Notes: a model not told the origin generated them from the sequence alone. Counted from the stretch's first letter, positions 22,101 to 34,608 are shown. The stretch: DNA of 64,000 nt from Silene conica (GCA_029255685.2 CM055316.2:82148861-82212860); one strand, 5' to 3'. Program-made: numbers and translations.

Positions 22101-24997
22101 AAAAGAATCTCAATTTTTTTTCTCTTACTAGTAGGTAAGGAAGAAACAAGACAATAGGGAATGTACAAAACTTGAAAGGCCTCTCTAGTTATGTAGTCAT
22201 GATCGTCTCTAAGACAAATATGTCTGTCTTAATATAAAGTAGGTTAAAAGATGAATGATTTAAAAAGTGGAATGATTAGGGCCATATTGGGTAGTATTTG
22301 ACAAGTTTTATATTTCATTGGATATGACAGTAGACCAGCAGGTTAAAAGATGAATGATATAAAAATTGAAATGCTTAGGGATATATTGGGTAGTATTTGA
22401 CATGTTTTATATTTCATCAGATATGACAGTAGACCAGCAGGTTAAAAGATGAATGATATAAAAATTGAAAAGCTTAAGGCTATATTAGGTAGTATTTAAC
22501 ATGTTTTATATTTTATCGGATATGACAGTAGACCAGGTGGTGATGAACATGTCAATTCCCCCACCTTAATTACTTTGATCATTATATATTAGTTGAAAGG
22601 TCTTATTCTCAAGTCATTAGTCAATAATGAGTGCATCTCATTCTCATTGATTTGTCATCCTTTAAATTACATGCTTAAATAGTTTTATTTCTAATAATGG
22701 TATTTAATTTCTTATTACTCGGTATTTAATTTCTTATAACCCGTTTTTCAATATACTTCCTGCAGACAGCAATCCCTATATTAATCGGAACAAAGTTCGA
22801 CGACTTCATTCAACTTCCTCTGAATTTACAATGTACTATCGTGACTCAGGTAACTTTTCCTTTTACCTCTATTTCCCTCCGTCAAAATATAAAGTAACAC
22901 GTAATCAGTGATACCGAGTCTTGATACAAACATACTCGATACACTACCGGAGTAGTGTACACATTACATTTCTCATAATGGATACGTGAAAGGGATAGTG
23001 GGGTTCATTTTTTTTGTTAACGAAAGTGATATACGTGAATGAGATGTCGTTACCGGGTGGGAACATGAAGGTATCTGCCTCGTAGACTTGGTACACTTGG
23101 AAATTTCTCCGTTTCTTTGGTCAATTTGGTAGCAAGGACAGAGGTCTCTTACACGTCAATTATTGTATATTTGTATATTTTTAATATCCGTCACAAGTTG
23201 AAGACAGATACTTTACTTTCACAAAAATGCAAGCGAACATGCAAATGGGAGAAAGTGGAGCATTATATGAATAGTTCAATTTGCATTATGTGAGGGAGGA
23301 GGCATTACCGTCTTTCGCTTGTGACGGATAGTATCCATCTTCAACGAGAATGTGTGTTAGTATATTTGTATTTTGTAGAATAATCAAAGTTGTTACTTTT
23401 TGAATGGGTAAAGTGTCTAAAATTCCACCAAATACGTCATTTGCTGGATTTAGTGCCTTTAAAATGGTTACCTTGTCATAAAGTAAATGGAACAAGTGGG
23501 CGTAGGGTATGAGTCACACTTGGACCGGGTAAATGGGTCATTTTGTTCGGCTTAAGTCGGGTCGGGACGCTTTGGGTCTATTCGAGTTAGGATTTTACCT
23601 AACCAAATTATTTTGGGGTCATTTTGAGTCTATCGCGTCATTTCAGGTCACTTTTGGTTTGGGCCACTTCGTATATGTCAAGTCGAAATAGGGTCGCACT
23701 TTCGGTGGGTTAACCTTATTGGGCCTGGTAAATAGGTCATTTTGTTCGGCTAAGTCGGGTTGCTTTTGATCGATTAATAATGAATCGGGGCGCTTTGGGT
23801 CTTTTCGAGTTAGGATTTTACCTAACCAAATCATTAGGGGTTTATTTTGAGTCTATCGTGTCATTTCAGGTCACTTTTGGTTTGAGTCACTTCGTATATG
23901 TCAGGTCAAAATAGGGCCACACTTTTCAGGTCGTGGGTTAGCCTTATTGGGCCAAGTCATGTTTGCTAGGTGTAGTTACATCAGGCCCATTCATGTTTAC
24001 GACTATATTCACTCATCTTAGATATAAAGAGAGTCGAATAAGATAAAAACAAAATGTCTATGGATTAGGAAAAAGCTCTTTTTGAACTTTCAAATAAAAA
24101 CCAAGATGTATTTGCGGAGTTGGGCTATTTTGGTGTAACCGAGCTGATTTGAGCGAACTTGAGCTTAAGCTCGAAATCAGGTCGAAATTATCCGAGCTTA
24201 AAACAACAAAATTTGGAATCAGCTCAGATTAGACTCGAGCTTTATTCGAATTCAGTTAAATCTTTATTTTCTTTACTTTATAGAACTTTTAGATCAAATT
24301 ATTAAGAAAAATGCAAATATAATTTATTTTCTTCACTTTATAGAACTTTTAGATCAAATTATTAAGAAAAATGCAAATATAAGAGATATATGATTATAAA
24401 TGCTAAAATTAGGAAAAAAACAATTACAAAATGACAAAATAACTAAAAATAATAGATAAAACGAGCCTAAACAAACTTCCGATTCCGAGCTCTGCTAAGC
24501 TCGGAATCAGCTCGGATTTGGACCACCCAGCTCGATATCGGCTCGAAATTAGTTTCGACCGATTTCGAGCCGAGCTTTTCCGAGCTAGTTCTAAGGGGTC
24601 TACGAGCCGACTCAAATCATTTACAGCCTAATTTTGCTAATTATTTAACGTCGTAAGTTGTATAAATGTTTTAATAGAATTGACATATCAAATAAAGCTC
24701 GATTGTTATCCCACAAACAACAATGTCTCGAAAAAATAGTTCAATAAACTAGTCGAGTTCATATCAAAGATTTTATTCGTATCTCGAATGTTAAATTGTG
24801 CTAACAAGCGTGTTTCGCGTGATATTTGACAGGCTAGAGCGTACGCAAAGGCAATGAAGGCAACACTATTCTTTTCAAGTGCAACACACAACATAAATGT
24901 GAACAAAATCTTCAAGTTCATAATGGCAAAGCTCTTTAACTTGCCTTGGCCACTCGACCGGAATCTCACTGCCGGAGAGCCTATTGTCGATTACTAG
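19146..24997 (+). CDS. Septum-promoting (SPG1/Tem1-like) small GTPase
   Basis: Six exons: 19146-19475, 20238-20358, 20490-20586, 21099-21138, 22766-22849 and 24833-24997. All have GT-AG borders and matching phases, giving 278 aa. The G1 loop is GDCQIGKTS (100-108), G3 is WDVAG (147-151), G4 is GTKFD (204-208) and G5-like SSATHN is at 239-244. A basic N-terminal extension of about 90 residues (LCRRIVHVNIKW and KPKSMAMAMTMTM) precedes the fold, as in the plant SGP1/SGP2 relatives of fission yeast Spg1. The C-terminus has no prenylation cysteine. These proteins act in MAP4K/SIN-like signalling in other organisms; the role here is inferred from family. The Met/Ala/Thr run comes from a 'gatggcgatg' repeat. 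A start at the internal ATG 19182 is possible. Confidence 0.9.
20930..21008. repeat. 'ctcaaaaaaatatacat' simple repeat in GTPase intron 3
   Basis: Short tandem copies of roughly 20 bp around 'aagctcaaaaaaatattcat'. It is intronic and shows no function in the sequence. Confidence 0.7.
21150..21690. repeat. Four-copy array of about 123 bp in GTPase intron 4
   Basis: Each unit has 'aatttacatttgctttatt', then 'gcgaaatgtaaa', then 'tttaatttacttcaataat' and 'agtaatttttaatttg'. The first two parts are complementary, so each unit could fold into a hairpin like a Stowaway-type MITE. The whole looks like a tandemly amplified MITE. Confidence 0.85.
22232..22545. repeat. Three-copy array of about 105 bp in GTPase intron 4
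   Basis: Units begin 'aggttaaaagatgaatgat' near 22232, 22339 and 22438 and include 'ggatatgacagtagaccag'. It is intronic and separate from the 123-bp array upstream. Confidence 0.85.
23186..23357. mobile_element. MITE in GTPase intron 5
   Basis: Same family as 15902: 'atatccgtcacaagttgaag' at the left, 'cgcttgtgacggatagtat' at the right, and a similar interior. Confidence 0.7.
23520..23960. repeat. Two-copy tandem repeat in GTPase intron 5
   Basis: Two units of about 210 and 230 bp, each with 'ggtcattttgttcggct', 'gagttaggattttacctaac' and 'catttcaggtcacttttggt'. Copy 2 has a small insert near 23766. Confidence 0.85.
24261..24382. repeat. Exact 60-bp tandem duplication in GTPase intron 5
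   Basis: A 60-bp unit around 'actttatagaacttttagat' and 'attaagaaaaatgcaaata' occurs twice with almost no difference, so it is recent. Confidence 0.9.
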
Positions 24998-24999
24998 TT

Positions 25000-26600
25000 C
25001 TCCGTATTCGTTTTTTTTCTCCTTGCATGTTTGTTATCCTCCTCTCGGTCTCGGCCAGTTTTGTACATTCCTGGATCAGAAGAAAACGGATTAGCCATCA
25101 ACATTGACACGACTGTTAAAAGAAACGCACATGTACCTAACAATGGATATATAAAAAAGAATGAATCGATGTTAATATAAAACCGTTTGCACAAATATTT
25201 GATGAACCGCCCAAAACTTGAAAAGCGGGCTTTCGAAATAGTAAAGGACCTGCTGCACCTGTGAATGCAATTGCAGTTTCATGTTTCTGTCATTTCAGTT
25301 GTACACTCATACGTCTGAGAACAAACGAGTAACTCACTTAAAACCGTTGTATGCGTGAAATACACGCAGTTACACGTTTACAACACTCGTTAACGCCCAC
25401 CTAGGTAGCACCAAAACGGACACGGACACGACACGGACACGGGACACGGCATCCAATGAAATTTAGGACACGGGACACGACATTTAAATATAATATAAAA
25501 TATATAATTTATGGGTATAAATAACGTATAATTATATTTTTATCATGTATTTGAAACTAAATCAACAATTTGACAATAACTACAACTTACTTCTCATTTT
25601 TCCACCAAAACTCATCTTCTAATCGATTTTTTTTAAAATTTTATTACTCGTCTAAACTATAATATGTTTAACTATGTGTCTAACGACTGTCGGACACAGT
25701 TATATTACGGAGTATTTGACAAGAATAAAAACAAACCCTTAGATGATGTAACTGCGTAAAACAGCATTACGAGAAAATAGACCAGAACACGATATCAATT
25801 TCTGGGTTACGCTGTTATACTTGACGTGTTCTTTTCGTTTGACGGGGCATCAGTCTTCCACTCTTCCCTGAAAGTGGTACAATCAAATTAAGACAATTAG
25901 AAGACAAACACAGTGTATTATTAGCGTATAATATAAATCGGGATTCACTTACGTAATTGTAACTTTTTCCTACCTCCTCGAGCGAACGCATTTGATCTTG
26001 TTTCCCTCTACTTGCAGCAGGATCGAACTTGGCAATCACACTATGCAAAAATGGACAGATTTGTCGAGATACCAATGATTCCACACATGGGGTTGTGTTA
26101 CTCTTTAAATTGAGTCGAAATTTATTTAGTTGGAAAGAAGCGTAAATTAGCCAGAGCCTAGATCGACACTCAAAAGTTTGCGAAATAAAAGCTTAGATGG
26201 TACGGGAGTCCCGAGTAGTGTTACTCAGACACGCCGGCACGCGTCGGCGTGTCGGACACGGCTATTTTGGGTGAATTTTCCTATTTCGTAGTCTAAATTG
26301 AAGTGTCGAAGTGTCGTGTCGGACACCGACACGTGTCTGACACGCGACACGGCAGTTAAGCGAAGTGTCAGGAGTAACATAGGTCCCGAGTCCAATAGTG
26401 AATGTGTTCTAATCGGAGCAGGCCGTATGCCTCACGGTCAAGCTAAATTTCACGACAGTACAAAACAATTAATTTCGTACTTCAAATCGAACATGGCAAA
26501 ATACGGAGGCTTAGCAAAATGATAAGTCAAACTCGCTTCCTTTCGTGATAGTGTAGATGTGTAGTACAGAGCGACTTTACCGGCTTATACAAATCTCGGA
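25000..26600. other. Spacer between the GTPase and the F-box gene, with 'gacacgg' repeats
   Basis: GTPase 3' flank, then low-complexity 'gacacgg/cggacac' tracts near 25425-25480 and 26225-26360. Minus strand 25815-26084 is an open frame of 89 codons with a plausible donor inside it. It matches no family I recognise and could be an old gene fragment, so I do not call it a gene. Confidence 0.45.
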
Positions 26601-26804
26601 TACAATTGTAAATCCAAAAAAATCGAACAATCACTCTGGAGTTCCGTCTCCCTGCAAGCAAAAAATTCACTGCTATTAACTGAGCAACCATTAAGTAGGA
26701 AAAGCTCAGTGGAAGCAGAGTTCAGTACGAGGAAATACAGAATAATCATGACGGGAAAAGATCGAACAAAAACGATGAATCAAGATTAGGCCCGTACCAA
26801 ATCA

Positions 26805-28321
26805 TTACGGAAACAGCACAGTGAAGTTCCCTTTGCAGACATCAAGCAGCATCTGCACTTTCCGAGCTATCTCGTCCTTTTTGCTTAAACCCATTTTCGA
26901 ACAACAGAAAATCGACACTTTCTGCAATGCTGGCGCAATATCCAACACGTTCTTGAGAACATACATTTCCCCTACACTTCCACCGTGAAGAAAACAAAGA
27001 TTAATCATCTTCAACTTCGGTAAATTACAACTTGGCTGGGAAATCGTGCTGCAAACATCTTGATGAAAATGTCGCTGATCAGAGACGGCTCCCTGTAAAC
27101 AAAGGTAGATGTAAGTCAGATACTAGTAGAATAAGATTCCTGATTACTGTATCTGAACGGTGAACGGTTCAGAACAAACCTCGTGAAACACCAAAATTTC
27201 TAGGCATGGGAATCCCGCGAGAAATTTCAATAGAACTTCAGGTGAAACGTCTTCGATGCATATGTTTAACTCCAAGCGAGTCAGCTTCTGAAATAAAGGA
27301 AGTTGTCCCAGGAATCCCTCCGCGACAAAAAGCGTCTGTTTTTCACAATATTCGGGTATCAAACTTATTGTTTGTTAGAATTTTTACTAACGACCTTAAT
27401 TTCCCGTATTGGTGAAGACGTGTACAAAACCATTTCACGAAAAACTAGGAAATTAACCAAGTGGTGTTAGTCCAGTGGTAGCTGGGTTAAACCTTGCAGA
27501 AATGCAGGAGTTGAGAGGTCTCAGGTTCAGGTTCGACTACCAGCTGGGGCGATGACCACTTGGCCACTGCAGGCTGCAGCCCCCGAAAAGGATGGCTTAC
27601 ATGGTCCATGTGGTGGTGCAGGAATGCATGGGCCCGCGTCATCAAAGAAAAACTAGGAAATTACCTTGATGGTGCTACTAGAAACTCTGAGAAGAGTAGC
27701 GTGTTTTAGCCCGGTGAACAAATTAAATACATCAGTTGGCAGTGTTGTATCAAAATTGCACCAGGGTCTCTCGAGAATGAAGGCGGTTTATGTAATTCCA
27801 TTCAGAGTCTGTAATGATGAGCAATTAAAGACACGGGGAGGCAAATGAAACGGGTTATGTAATTCCAGAAAGAGTTGAAGCTCTTTCACATTCCGTCTAA
27901 TTGCAGAAGAAATCCATGAACTGACACGGGTTTCACACCACACACGGCAAGAGAGTCGAAACCTAGTGATGTATGTTACATCACGGTGGATAAGAACTCG
28001 CTCAACAAAGTTGTGAAACGGAGCAAGTTCAAAGAGGCTGAACGGGTTTTTACTGAGATTCACGCTTCTGCAATACACATGTCTGTCATCAAAATCGATG
28101 TTGGGAAGGCCGGTCCAAAGATCCCGCCATCTGCGAGATAAGATGCAGGAGCCGACTGCATCTTTAGTGGGAAGGAAAGACAGAATACGACTTAGCACGC
28201 AGTTGGGCAAACTACTGATAACATCTTTACTGTCATCAATATTTTGCGCCACGTGAAATTTCCGTTTCCTGGTATTATCTGTTACCTGAAGCAACATCAC
28301 TGAAATCAAAGAATCAGGCAT
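26805..28321 (-). pseudogene. F-box/LRR/FBD gene with one in-frame stop
   Basis: Three exons on the minus strand: 27665-28321, 27180-27335 and 26805-27092. All are phase 0 with good GT-AG sites and lengths divisible by three. The N-terminus has the F-box (ISSLPNCVLSRILSFLPTKD, then SRRWRDLW), followed by LRR-like segments and a C-terminal FBD region (LQKVSIFCC). F-box proteins recruit targets to SCF ubiquitin ligases. A TAA at 27788-27790 interrupts exon 1 after 177 codons. The frame beyond it still reads as family sequence (LFTGLKHATLLRVS), so this is a nonsense change rather than a mis-set intron. A truncated F-box-only protein could still be made. Translation may start at 28297 if 'tttcag' at 28307-28302 is a splice acceptor. 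It is a different subfamily from the 34-49 kb cluster. Confidence 0.8.
27456..27646 (+). mobile_element. tRNA-derived SINE, copy 2, in intron 1 of the F-box gene
   Basis: Starts 'accaagtggtgttagtccag' and has a B-box-like 'ggttcgacta'. The B-box region shows a short 'caggttcaggttc' duplication. It ends 'aatgcatgggcccgcgtcat'. Flanked by an exact 17-bp target-site duplication (gaaaaactaggaaatta) at 27439-27455 and 27647-27663. The element is antisense to the host gene. The left TSD copy lies inside the intron and the right copy ends 2 bp before the intron's donor dinucleotide. Confidence 0.92.
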
Positions 28322-30048
28322 TCAACTATTGTAGTATCTCATCAATTCAACGATAATTACCTAATCGATCCCATTAGCAAGATTACAATTACTCGGTTCG
28401 AGAGTTCATTCCATAGAATTATGCACTTTTGTGGAACATAGAAATTAGACCCTTAGACTGTATACAACTAAGAAAACAACGCCAAATTCTTATTTCAGAC
28501 GGGCTGTTTTCCGTTTAAAATAAGACGTACTAATTATAGCCATTTTTACGATAAAATGTTACCATCATCATTTTTTCAGGTTAGGAAGTGAGGAATTTGC
28601 GATATAACGTTTTGTTATTAAATGGCTACATTCTACTTAGTATTAAAGAGATGGTGACATTTAGACCGTCTGAAGCACGAATTTCCGAACAAAACAATCT
28701 GCCAAGCCTTACAAATTAGTTCATAGAACAAAGAATATCCAAATTCCTCAAAAATACTACCGATTAATTCATAAGAATATAGTTCCGACATAAAATTCAT
28801 GTGAAAAATTTAGCGAAATTGTTTGGTTACCCATATAGGAAATTAAATAAATGTTGCCAATTACTAAGCGAAATAGATAATTCATTTTCTTCATTGAAAA
28901 CTGGCACTATCCGTGATACATTTTCCCCCACTTACAATCCTACTTGTTTATTGTGAGAAATGTGAGAAATGTATCGTCTTTCGCTTGCTTGTGATGAATA
29001 TTATCTGTCACAAGCAAGATCGAATTCTTACATTTTGCAACAAAAAAATAGCGTAACCAAACAAGCCTTAATTACGGATTATTTATGTGAAGAAACCGAA
29101 AGTCTCACGTGAGTATTATCCAGCATTGATAGAAGAGGGGAAGAATTATCACCTTATTAGGTAAGGTTACTCCCTTTGTTACCAATTGGTTTTCGAGCGA
29201 AACCCTCTTGGGTTAATATTGTGAACGCTTTTTGCTCCGTTCAGGTGTGGTCCAGTCCTACGTGGATCAGAGCCCATGGCTAAAGACCTGAGTTTCATGG
29301 GTTTCATGGGCCAGAATTTGCAGTCGGACGAGTAAAAAAAATTGCTAAGTTGAGCTAAGTTTATAGTTGAACGAGCAAGATTGCTCAGTTGAATTTGTCC
29401 AGCCTGTGTGTAACTCGTAGCGACCGCCTCATATAAGAATTAGTGAACGAATTGAGAAGGAAATAAAAAAGTGCGGAAAAGAAGAAAGTAGAAGTAGTTG
29501 TAAATGAAGTTTGTTACCTGAAATTCTTGAATAAGTTTACAGTTGACTTCAGTAGGAATTTGAAAAGAGATAAGGGTAAATAATTGAGAAAAGGTAAAAG
29601 AAGAGGGAGTAATAGTAAGATTAGTAACTGAAGGATGTGATCATGTGAAAGATGGAAGGTTTTTACCGTTGCTTGATTGAAGAAGGAAGTACTCCGTATG
29701 CACTACTGTATTAACTATCAATCACGTCATCACGGTTTCGCCCTCTTTGAGCCACGTGCCCTTTCCCACTCATTTAGCTTTTACTTCCATTTACGCAATG
29801 TCTATCATCATTTCATAAATTCACCTTAAAATCAGACGTACATTAAGTAATGCAATGAGTATATCCGTTATATATTTGCGAGTATTGCGACTGGTCTAGT
29901 ATACTCACTTGATTAGATAAGATAATAATAAAAATGTATACAGAATTACAAGTCCTCATCTCCCAAAACGAGTTTTATAAGACTCGTCATAAACTTGCGA
30001 CGGATATTGGGGTCATAAATAAAAATTTGTGTACAGAAAAAGTATCAA
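28322..30048. other. F-box 5' flank and spacer
   Basis: Upstream region of the minus-strand F-box gene, with a diverged MITE near 28905-29040 ('gcttgtgatgaatattatctg'). No gene recognised. The promoter probably lies near 29450-29700 but I see no clear TATA. Confidence 0.45.
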
Positions 30049-30771
30049 TCTTATCTTATCTATATTAATACAAGAACCATCCATTTTCATTTATTTTTTA
30101 TTTTAAATAAATACAGGACCCGCCATAAAAATATGCATATTATTTATGAAAAACCCACTTTGTTAATAAAATTTCGTCGAATAATCAATACAAAACTTCA
30201 ATAAACCATCCTAATCAATTTCATATGTGTTGCATAAATAATACAATATGAGAATGAAGAATTTTCCCAATAATCCACATGGGTTTATCATTAATAAAAT
30301 AGTAAAATAAAAAAATGAACAAAAAATATTATTAGACAATGAAAATATTAATGATAAAAACAAATAGCGTTATTATATTTTTCAAGCTTTTAATTCTAAA
30401 ATTTTGCCCATCATAATAACAAATTTTCGAGATATTACTGAATTTGAGTAATTTTTTTAATAAGAAATAGTTTTCAACAAAAAAAAAAGTTAATAAATAG
30501 CACTGTTATAATTTTCAATTTCAAAAATGAGATCCAAAAAGTTAACAAAAGAAAAAAACTGTGAAACTCTATTAACTAGATTTTAGAGCATTCCGTTAAA
30601 ATAATATTTTAAAAGAATTCGTTATAGTTATTGAGCTAATCCACTAAAATTAGTAGATCTAAAAAGTTTGTTATCATGTTTTAACACTTAATTCGTGCAT
30701 TTTTTAACAGGTTTGAAACATGTGTAAATTTCAAACCCTTACCATTGTTGCATATGTTTTAAACTATTATA

Positions 30772-33456
30772 AACCTATAGACAAGGATTCAGGAAAAAAA
30801 AAAACATATTTCGGGTTCTAAAATAACCGAAAATAGTCGATTTTGAAGATTATTATCCACGTTTTTAGGCCAAAAAGGTCTCGAGATAAAAACTCTTGAA
30901 ATTCTCACCATAATACTTTAATATCATATAAAAATGACTCAATGTGTTAAAATTGGCATACGTTATAAAGTGGATACATTTAAATACTCTATCATTATTT
31001 TAAATGTCGTGTTTGAAATAGACAAAATAAGTTATATATTTTATTCAATTTTGTTTTGTGAAAAATCCGAGCATCCAATATTTATTATCGTATATAATGA
31101 GCCTATTGACAAGGATTTAGGAAAAAATATTCCCGGTTATAAAATGACCGAAATAGCCGATTTTGAACCTTATTATCCACGATTTTTACGCCGAAAAGGT
31201 CCCGAGATAATTTTTTTGAAATTCGCACTATAACACTTCAATAGCCTATAAAAATGGCTCAAGGTGTTAAAATTGACATACGGTTTAAAATAGGCACATT
31301 TAGAGGCACTAACATTATTTTAAAGGGTCGTGTTTGAAATAGATAAAACAAGTAATATACTTTATTTTATGTTATTTTATGAAAAATGTAAACATCCAAT
31401 ATTTGTTATAGGATATAATGAGTCTATAGACAAGGATTCAAAACGAAAATATTTCCAGTTCTAAAATGACCGAAAATAGCAGATTTTGAAGGTTATTATC
31501 CACGTTTTTTAGGCCAAAAAGGTTCCGGGATAAAAACTCTCGAAAATCGCATCATAGTACTTTAATACCACATAAAAATGACTCAATGTGTTAAAATTGG
31601 CATACATTATAAAATAGGCACATTTAAAGACTCTATCATTATTTTAAATGTCGTGTTTGAAATAAACAAAATAAGTTATACTACGTATATTTTATTCTGT
31701 TTTGTTTTCTGAAATATTCGAGCATCTAATTTTTCTTATCGGATATAATGAGCCTATTGAAAATGATTCAGAAAAAAATGACTCAGGGTGTTAAAATTGT
31801 CATACGATTTAAAATAGACACATTTAGAGGCTCTAAAATTACTTTAAATGTCGTGTTTAAAATAAACAAAATAAGATATATATTTTATTCTATGTTGTTT
31901 CATGAAAAATCTAAACATTCAATATTTATTATAGGATTTAATGAGCTTATAGACATGAAATCAGAAAAAAAGTTATTTCTGGTTCTAAAATGATCGAAAA
32001 TATCCGATTTTGAAGGTTATTATCCACGTTTTTAGACCGGAAAGTCTCGGGATAAAAATTTTCGAAATTCTCACCATAGTGCTTTAATACCATAAATAAA
32101 TGATTCAAGGTGTTAAAATTGTCTTACGGTTTAAAATAGACACAGTTAGAGACTCTTACTTTATTTTATGTTGTTTTGTGAAAATCCAACCAATCAATAT
32201 TTATTATAGGATGTAATGACCCTATAGACAAAGATTCAGAAAAAATATTACGGGTTCTAAAATGACCGAAAATAGCCGATTCTAAAGGTTATTATCCACG
32301 TTCTATGTTGTTTCGTGAAAACCCAACCATCCAATATTTATTATAGGATTTAATGAACTTATAGACAATAATTCAGAAAAAAAAAAATTATTTCGGGTTT
32401 TAAAATAACCGAAAATAGCCAATTTTGAAGATTTATTATCCACGTTTTTTAGGCCAAAAAGGTCTCGAGATAAAAAAAAAACTCTCGAAATTCTCACCAT
32501 TGTACTTTAATATCATATAAAAATGACTCAAGGTGTTAAAATTGGCATTCGATTTAAAATAGACACATTTAGAGACTCTTACATTTTTTTAAAGGTCGTG
32601 CTTTTGAAATAGACAAAATAAGTTATATACTTTATTTTATGTTGTTTTGTGAAAATCTAACCATCCAATATTTATTATCAGGTATAATGAGTCTAATGAC
32701 AAAGATTCAGAAAAATATTTCGGGTTCTAAAATGATCGAAAATAGCCAATTTTGAAGGTTATTATCCACGTTTTTTAGGCCGAAAGGTCGCGCGATAAAA
32801 ATTCTCGAAATTCGCACCATAGTAATTTAATACTATATCAAAATGACTCAAGGTGTTAAGATGTCATACAGTTTAAAATAGACATATTTAGAGACTCTTA
32901 CATTATTTTAAAGGTCGTGTTTGAAATAAACAAAATAAGTTATATACTTTATGTTTTGTTGTTTTGTCAAATCAACCATTCAATATTTGTTATCGGATGT
33001 AGTGAGCCTATTAACAATGATTCAGAAAAATATTTCGCGTTCTAAAATGACCGAAAATAACCGATTTGAAGGTTATTATCCACGTTTTTCAGGCCGAAAA
33101 GGTCCCGAGATAAAAATTCTCGAAATTCGCACCATAGTACTTTAATATCATATAAAAATGACTTTAGGTGTTAAAATTGGTATACGGTTTAAAATAGACA
33201 CATTTAGAGGCCCTAACATTACTTTAAAGGTCGTGTTTTTTTAATAGACAAAATAAGTTATATACTTATTCTATGTTGTTTCGTGAAAAATTCAAGCTTC
33301 CAATATTTAATATAGGATATAATGAGCCTATGGACAAGGATTTAGAAAAAAAATACCGGGTTCTAAAACGACCGAAAATAGTCGATTTTGAGGGTTATTA
33401 TCCACGTTTTTTAGGCCAAAAAGGTTCCAAGATAAAAACTCACGAAATTCTCACTA
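30772..33456. repeat. Satellite array, unit about 320 bp
   Basis: Units are marked by 'ttattatccacgtttttta' near 30850, 31168, 31493, 32016, 32288, 32428, 32760, 33073 and 33395. The normal spacing is about 315-325 bp, with some deleted units between 31740 and 32430. Each unit carries 'ttttaggccaaaaaggt', 'cgaaattctcaccatagta', 'gtgttaaaattggcatacg', 'tcgtgtttgaaataga' and 'aatgagcctatagacaagga'. One extra monomer lies at 5148. Open frames inside it are repeat-derived. Confidence 0.93.
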
Positions 33457-34320
33457 TCTTATCTATATTAATAGAAGAACATTTCGTGCGGTTTCGTTCT
33501 TCCACATCATCACATCCATTTTCATTTATTTTTATCTTAAATAAATGCAGAACCCGTCACAAAAATATGGATATTATTTATGAAAAACCAACTTTGTAAA
33601 TAGAATTTCATCAAATAATCAATACAAAACTTCAATGAACCATCATACTCAATTCCATATATGTTGCATATATAAATAATACAATATGAGAATGAAGAAT
33701 TTTCCCAATAATCCACATAGTTTATCAGTAATAAAAAAGTAAAATAAAAAAATAAACAAAAAAACATTATTAGACAATGAAAATATAAATGATAATATAA
33801 ATAGCGTTATTATATTTATTTTCAAGCTTTTAACACTAACATTTTGACCATCATAATAACAAATTTTCGAGATATTACTAAATTTGAGTAATTTTTTTTA
33901 GTAAGAAATAGTTTTGAACAAAAAAGTTAATAAATAGTACTATTTTAATTTTCAATTTCAAAAATGAGATTCAAAAAGTTAACAAAAGAAATAAACTATA
34001 ATACTATGTTAAGTAGATTTTAGAGCATTCCGTTAAATTAATACTTTAAAGGAATTCGTTATAAATATAGAGCTAATCACTAAAATGAGTAGATCTAAAA
34101 ATTTTGTTATCATGTTTTAACACTGAATTCATGCATTTTGATTTGAAACATGTGTAAATTTCAAATCCTTACAATTGTTGCATGTGTTTTAAACTATTAT
34201 AATTATAATAAATAGAGTATAAAATATACATGTATTTTGGTTTAACATTTTTAAATATTAATCGTTATATCGATCTTCCTAAAACTATACCCGTGCAATT
34301 TTACACGGGTTAAAAACTAA
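33457..34320 (+). mobile_element. Non-autonomous Helitron, 864 bp
   Basis: Begins TCTTATCTATATTAATA after an A and ends in the hairpin plus CTAA, followed by T. Its first 740 bp or so match 30049-30771 in the same order, up to 'aaactattata' (30772 and 34202), after which the left copy turns into satellite. No coding capacity. Confidence 0.8.
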
Positions 34321-34591
34321 TTTCCACTAAATAGTTATCACATTTAATTAAATAATTACTAGTTTTTATGGTTAAAATAACTTATTTTTTTAAAATGTCA
34401 AAAAATGGTTCCGAGAAGTCCCGTGTTCAATTCCCATAGATAAATATAAAATTTTCCAATATCATGTAGATAGATAAATACGAGCCTAAACTTGCGAATT
34501 CTGTTTTGTATTTTTCTTCAGCATGTATCATCTGACCACATTTATTTACACCAACAAAACCATGTCAATCCTGTACGGAATCTGCTACTGC

Positions 34592-34608
34592 TATATATAA
34601 CTATATAA
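34592..34608 (+). promoter_or_regulatory. TATA box of the defensin gene
   Basis: CTATATATAACTATATAAG lies about 95-110 bp ahead of the defensin ATG, a normal distance for a 5'UTR of about 75 nt. Confidence 0.6.

Larger units (their letters stand above)
30049..34320 (+). mobile_element. Helitron-bounded composite enclosing a satellite array
   Basis: The left end begins with TC (tcttatcttatctatatta) after an A. The right end has a GC-rich hairpin (cccgtgcaattttacacggg, 34290-34309) and finishes in CTAA at 34317-34320, followed by T. These are the structural marks of Helitrons. Inside are a 5' Helitron segment of about 720 bp (30049-30771), the satellite array (30772-33456) and a second, complete Helitron copy (33457-34320). 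There is no Rep/helicase gene, so it is non-autonomous. Confidence 0.75.

Noticed and set aside
24100-24620. 'gagctcgaa'-rich stretch as a regulatory array
   Set aside because: The motif is common dispersed plant repeat vocabulary, has no ordered spacing and lies deep in an intron.
25815-26084. 89-codon minus-strand frame as a gene
   Set aside because: No family recognised and no start or promoter. Splicing at the possible donor gives competing frames. It may be a fragment but is unsupported.
30772-33456. CRISPR-like array
   Set aside because: Units are 320-bp contiguous repeats without short repeat/unique-spacer alternation, and the DNA is plant nuclear.
30934-33599. Open frames of 60-110 codons within the satellite array
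   Set aside because: They recur once per repeat unit with drifting frames and are by-products of the repeat.
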